A stretch of 64,000 nucleotides of DNA, taken from the NCBI GenBank assembly GCA_014529385.2, contig CM043944.1:63948248-64012247 (forward strand), read 5' to 3'. Source of the DNA: Adiantum capillus-veneris. Its lineage: Eukaryota > Streptophyta > Polypodiopsida > Polypodiales > Pteridaceae. Positions 60,447 to 64,000 of the stretch are shown here, piece by piece. A program made the position numbers and the translations under genes. The number at the start of each line of letters is the position of its first letter. Position 1 is the first letter of the stretch. The notes beneath the pieces were generated by a model. That model worked only from the letters and a program-made list of their open reading frames with translations. It did no database searches and was not told the DNA's origin.

Positions 60447-63400
60447 ATGGCTTTCTCTTATCCGGAGTTTCATGGAAGAAGTGATGAAGATGTGGAAGAA
60501 TTTTTGGAAAAGATGGAGGTTGCCTGCATTAGCAACCAGATTCATGACCCTACGCAAATGTCACGCCTTCTCCAAATTTGTTTGAAGAGTGATGCACGAG
60601 TTTGGTCTAAAGCATTTGAAGAGGAGTTGCGTATGGCTGATCCACCTGTAAGGTTGAGTTGGGATAATCTACGACATGGGTTGGAAGTGGAGTTTGTGAA
60701 GATAGAAGATCCTGACAAGGTGTGGCAAGAAGTACAGGCTTTGGTGTAAAAGGAAGGTGAGCCAGTAGATACGTACATACGTAAGTTTTCATTGGCATGG
60801 GAGCGAATGTGCAAGGCCTTAGCACCACAGGTACCCCCGCCTGACATGATGAAGAAGGACAGGTTCTTAGCTGGTCTTTGGGAGAATATACGTTGGAGAG
60901 TGGAGCTAAAGAAGCCTAGGACATATGAAGATGCACTAGAGGTAGCAAGGAACAAAGAGTGGAAGCTGAGGAAAATGAGTCGGTTAGGGGTGGAGTCTTT
61001 GCCAATGAGGTCTGAATTTCAGCCTATAGAGTCTTTACAAGGTCGTATGTCAGGGGTTCATCATGAACCAGTGGTTCCTCTTACTACTCAGGTTATGCCA
61101 GCAGTGGTCACTACAGCAGTGCAAGATGATGGGCTAAGGCAAGACATGAGGCAAATGGTAGATTTGATGAAGAATCTCAGCCTAAACATGCTAGGTCAAG
61201 TGGGAAATAATCGAGGTCGAGGGAGGTTTGCAAATCAGCCAGGATGTGAAGAAAGGCCTAGGAATGGTGTGGGACAAAGCAATGGTAGGTTTTGGAGGCA
61301 GACGCCCACATGTTATAATTGTGGAGAGTTGGGTCACATCAGCTCGCAATGTGATAAGCCACCAAGGATGGGGGGAGACATGTATCCATTGCCAAGACAG
61401 GTGTTAACTAGGTCAAATGATTATGGCATCGAAATTAAGGGAGACGAAGGAACCAGTGGACTGAGCCAGGAGAAAAAGGGAAAGACAAAAGTGCTAAGTG
61501 TAGTCACCTTGGAGAAGGCATCAAAGCTAGAGGATACATTAGTGATGCCTATTGGGAAGAGGACCACAGAGGATAAGGAAGGAAGAAGTACCCCAAGTCC
61601 TAGTAAGAAGAAAGGAAAGAGCCATGAAGGCGAGGATGTCAAGGCCAAGAGGAAAAGGAGAGCTCGTCGAAAGTTTCATGTTTCAGATTTTCCACTAGGG
61701 GATGGGCAATTAAGCTATGACTTGAAGGAGGATCTGACGAGCAGGAAGGCAGATGTTACTTTTGGGAAGCTTATAGAGATGGTGCCTAAGCTAAAGCGAC
61801 AGTGGAAGAGGATGGTTAACCCAATGGAGAAAGAGCCAGAGAGAGGTTCAGTAAAGGTGTTGGCAATGGATGAGCTACCAGACATTTGTCCAATAGTAGA
61901 TGTGTGGCATAAAAGGAAAAATTTGGGACAAGGTTATGTGGATGGCGGAGCCCAAATATGCGTCATAACACACTCATGTGTTGAGAAGATGGGTCTCACA
62001 GTGGCTGGGGTGTCAGGGTTTCGGATCAGATTGACAAACCATCAAAAAGTAAAATGCTTGGGTGTTGTAAAGAGCTTAGAAGTGGAGGCATATGATGCAA
62101 AGGCAGTGGTTGATTTTCATGTGATGTCAGCAGGGTTGGGAGCATATCCTATTATACTGGGAAGACCATGGTTACGTGCAGTGGGAGCTGTTCAAGATTG
62201 GCGACATGGTACGATTAGCCTCTATGGAAAGACAGGTACCAAGAAGCTTTATAATATGGACACAAGGAAATGATTAGAGGAGCTTTATGAAGATGAGGAT
62301 GAGTCTAGTGATGAAGACTCATCCACGGTGACAGATGAGGACAGTGATAGCACTACCAGCAATGATGAGGATGCTGATGTTGCATTTCTTTTGATGGACA
62401 AAGAAATCCAGGAGATTGGTTTAGTTGCATTTGCGAATGAGGTTGAAGATGAAAGTGAAGGGCCTTATGAAGTGATTGAAGGGCTGATGCAAACCAAGGT
62501 TGAGTTGTCAAAGAAGCAGGAATTAATGACGCAAATGATTAGTGGAGACCTCTCAGCTATGGAGAAGGATATATTTTTGCATATGCTGGCTAGTTTTCCT
62601 GATTTGTTCATTACTTCATATGAAGAGATCAGAGGGTTCAAGGGTGAAGAGATGCATATAGAGCTGAAAGAAGGTGCTAAGCCAGTGCGGCAAAGGCTAA
62701 GAAGGATGGGTCAAGAGCAAATGGAAGCCTTGCGGGTAGAGGTGGACAAGTTATTGAAGGCAGGGTTCATAGTCCCTGTGGAGACCACAGAATGGGTGAG
62801 TCCAGTAGTAGTCAGTCTAAAGAAGGATGGGAAGTGGAGGATTTGTGTAGATTTTAAACCCTTAAACGCAGCCACTAAAAAAAACCCATATCCTCTTCCA
62901 TTCATTGATCAGATCTTGGATTCAGTGGCAGGTTATGAGAGGTACAGTGTGTGTGATGGTTTTTCAGGCTATTTTCAATTGAAGATTGCTCTTAAAGACC
63001 GCACAAAGACAACTTTTATTACGCCATGGGGTTGCTATTGCTACACAGTATTGCCATTTGGGTTGTCAAATGGGCCATCTTTCTATCAAGAAAGAGCAAA
63101 TTGGGTGCTGGAACCATTCATTGGAAGTTGTGTTAAGGCTTTTATGGACGATTTCTGTGTCTACAGCAGTAGGGCTGATCACCATGAGAAGCTGCAGATG
63201 GTATTGGCTCGATATGATGAATGTGGAGGACAACTAAATCCAAAGAAATGTCATCTAGCACAGCCAAGGGTGAAGTTATTGGGCCACATGGTGTCAGAAA
63301 ATGGCATTGAGGCTGATCTAGATAAGGTGAAGTCTATTATTCTTCTTCCATCACCTATGAGTACGAAGCAATTGGCAACCTTTATACACAAAGTGAAGTA

Positions 63401-64000
63401 CATGGCACGGTTTATTCCATTGTCTTCGTAGCTTCTTTATCCATTACAACAAGTGGCAAAGCATGATCCATTGCAATGGGATGACAAGTGTGAAGAAGTG
63501 TTTCAAGAGGTGAAAGAGGTGTTAGGGGGGTTGTCAGCCATGCAGGCTCCTGATTGGGAGAAAGTTTTTTATGTAAATCCATCAGTAGGGGATGATGCCA
63601 TTGGAGCCATGTTATTGCAAAAGGGGAAGGGCAGCCATTATATGAGGCCAGTGTATTGTGCAAGCCGAGTGAAGTTGGTAGCGGAGAGAAAGTTATCGGA
63701 AGTAGAGCTAGTGATGGCCAGTGTAATATTTGCTTGTCGACGATTTCGTCATTACTTGCTACCACGGCCTTTTGTTTTCTTGACGAGTTATGCCTTTTTG
63801 CCACAGTTAATTAATGGTATTAACATGTCAAATGTGGTGAAGAAATGGGTAATTGAGCTGCAAGAGTTTGAGTTCTCTTTTCTAGTGGAAGATAGTACAA
63901 GGGCTACCCTAGCTGATTTGTTGACCTACAAGGAGAATCCCCTTATTGTTAAGGAAGAGGTGGTGAGAAAGGTAGTTGAAGAAGTTCCACAGATCAGCAA
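60447..64000 (+). pseudogene. gypsy-3 Gag-Pol, one frame with three stops
   Basis: M-A-F-S-Y-P-E-F-H-G starts Gag. The zinc knuckle C-Y-N-C-G-E-L-G-H-I-S-S-Q-C is at about 61311-61352, followed by a Lys/Arg-rich linker. The protease has Y-V-D-G-G-A-Q at about 61938 and P-I-I-L-G-R-P-W-L at about 62149. RT (about 62790-63430) has W-R-I-C-V-D-F-K-P-L-N, L-P-F-G-L-S-N-G and F-M-D-D-F-C-V-Y-S (63141-63167). RNase H has V-N-P-S-V-G-D-D-A-I-G-A-M-L-L-Q at 63574-63621, with Asn at the first catalytic position. The frame is continuous except for TAA 60747, TGA 62271 and TAG 63429. By comparison with gypsy-1, the first and last replace Gln codons. Confidence 0.93.

Larger units (their letters stand above)
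59364..64000 (+). mobile_element. Tat-like gypsy element (gypsy-3), best preserved, cut by window edge
   Basis: From the LTR end onward: PBS, repeat-rich leader, 72-codon leader ORF, then a single Gag-Pol frame (60447-64000) interrupted by only three stops. Integrase and the second RNase H would lie beyond 64000. It belongs to the same family as gypsy-1 and is related to gypsy-2. Confidence 0.92.

Noticed and set aside
60747-63431. Programmed stop-codon readthrough or nuclear U-to-C RNA editing to restore gypsy-3 Gag-Pol
   Set aside because: Stops lie at unrelated positions, including within RNase H, and two align with ordinary Gln codons in gypsy-1; simple C-to-T decay is enough.

Overview
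The window looks like nuclear DNA of a land plant with a large, repeat-rich genome. The grounds are plant-type LTR retrotransposons (Ty1/copia primed by initiator tRNA-Met; Ty3/gypsy with a second RNase H of the Tat type), several L1-type LINE tails, a Penelope-like element, spliceosomal GT-AG introns, and about fifteen long (GA)n/(CT)n tracts. I see no rRNA, tRNA, organellar or bacterial gene. A fern, lycophyte or gymnosperm would fit, but the sequence alone does not settle this.

Layout. 1-950: minus-strand copia Gag remnant. 1537-6358: complete but decayed copia element with both LTRs, PBS, PPT and a perfect 5-bp target duplication (AAGAA). It sits next to the TATA box inside the 5' LTR of a degenerate Tat-like gypsy element (gypsy-1) whose body runs to about 12.4 kb. 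12.5-14.6 kb: decayed chromovirus-like gypsy. 15.6-18.85 kb: broken multi-exon gene with a Cys/His zinc finger and an FCP1-like phosphatase domain. 19.08-21.9 kb: truncated gypsy-2 (LTR end, PBS, leader ORF, gag, part of protease). 22.1-23.4 kb: tandem repeats of roughly 520-560 bp. 24.4 and 28.4 kb: two copies of a foldback repeat around a minus-strand Penelope-like element (about 25.0-27.6 kb). 30-34.6 kb: LTR element carrying an unrecognised open frame. 34.65-39.0 kb (minus): transposase-like pseudogene whose 1,972-bp intron is filled by a ~250-bp tandem array. 39.0-46.5 kb: a possible chromovirus end, a LINE fragment and microsatellites. 46.53 kb: possible first exon of a host gene. 47-57.3 kb: overlapping LTR-like units with TATA boxes, (CT)n tracts and initiator-Met PBSs but no recognisable pol. 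57.36-58.26 kb (minus): 5'-truncated LINE with poly(A). 58.4-64.0 kb: gypsy-3, the best preserved element, running off the right edge.

The three Tat-like elements explain much of the window. They share the LTR/PBS junction, a D-G-G-A protease motif, a retroviral-type RNase H that has lost its first catalytic Asp (V-N-P-S), and, where covered, a second RNase H with an intact D-E-D-D set. Two of them also carry a 72-codon leader ORF upstream of gag, alignable without gaps (27/72 identical by eye). I know no name for this ORF, and it is the best candidate for something undescribed. No intact autonomous element or complete host gene is present.
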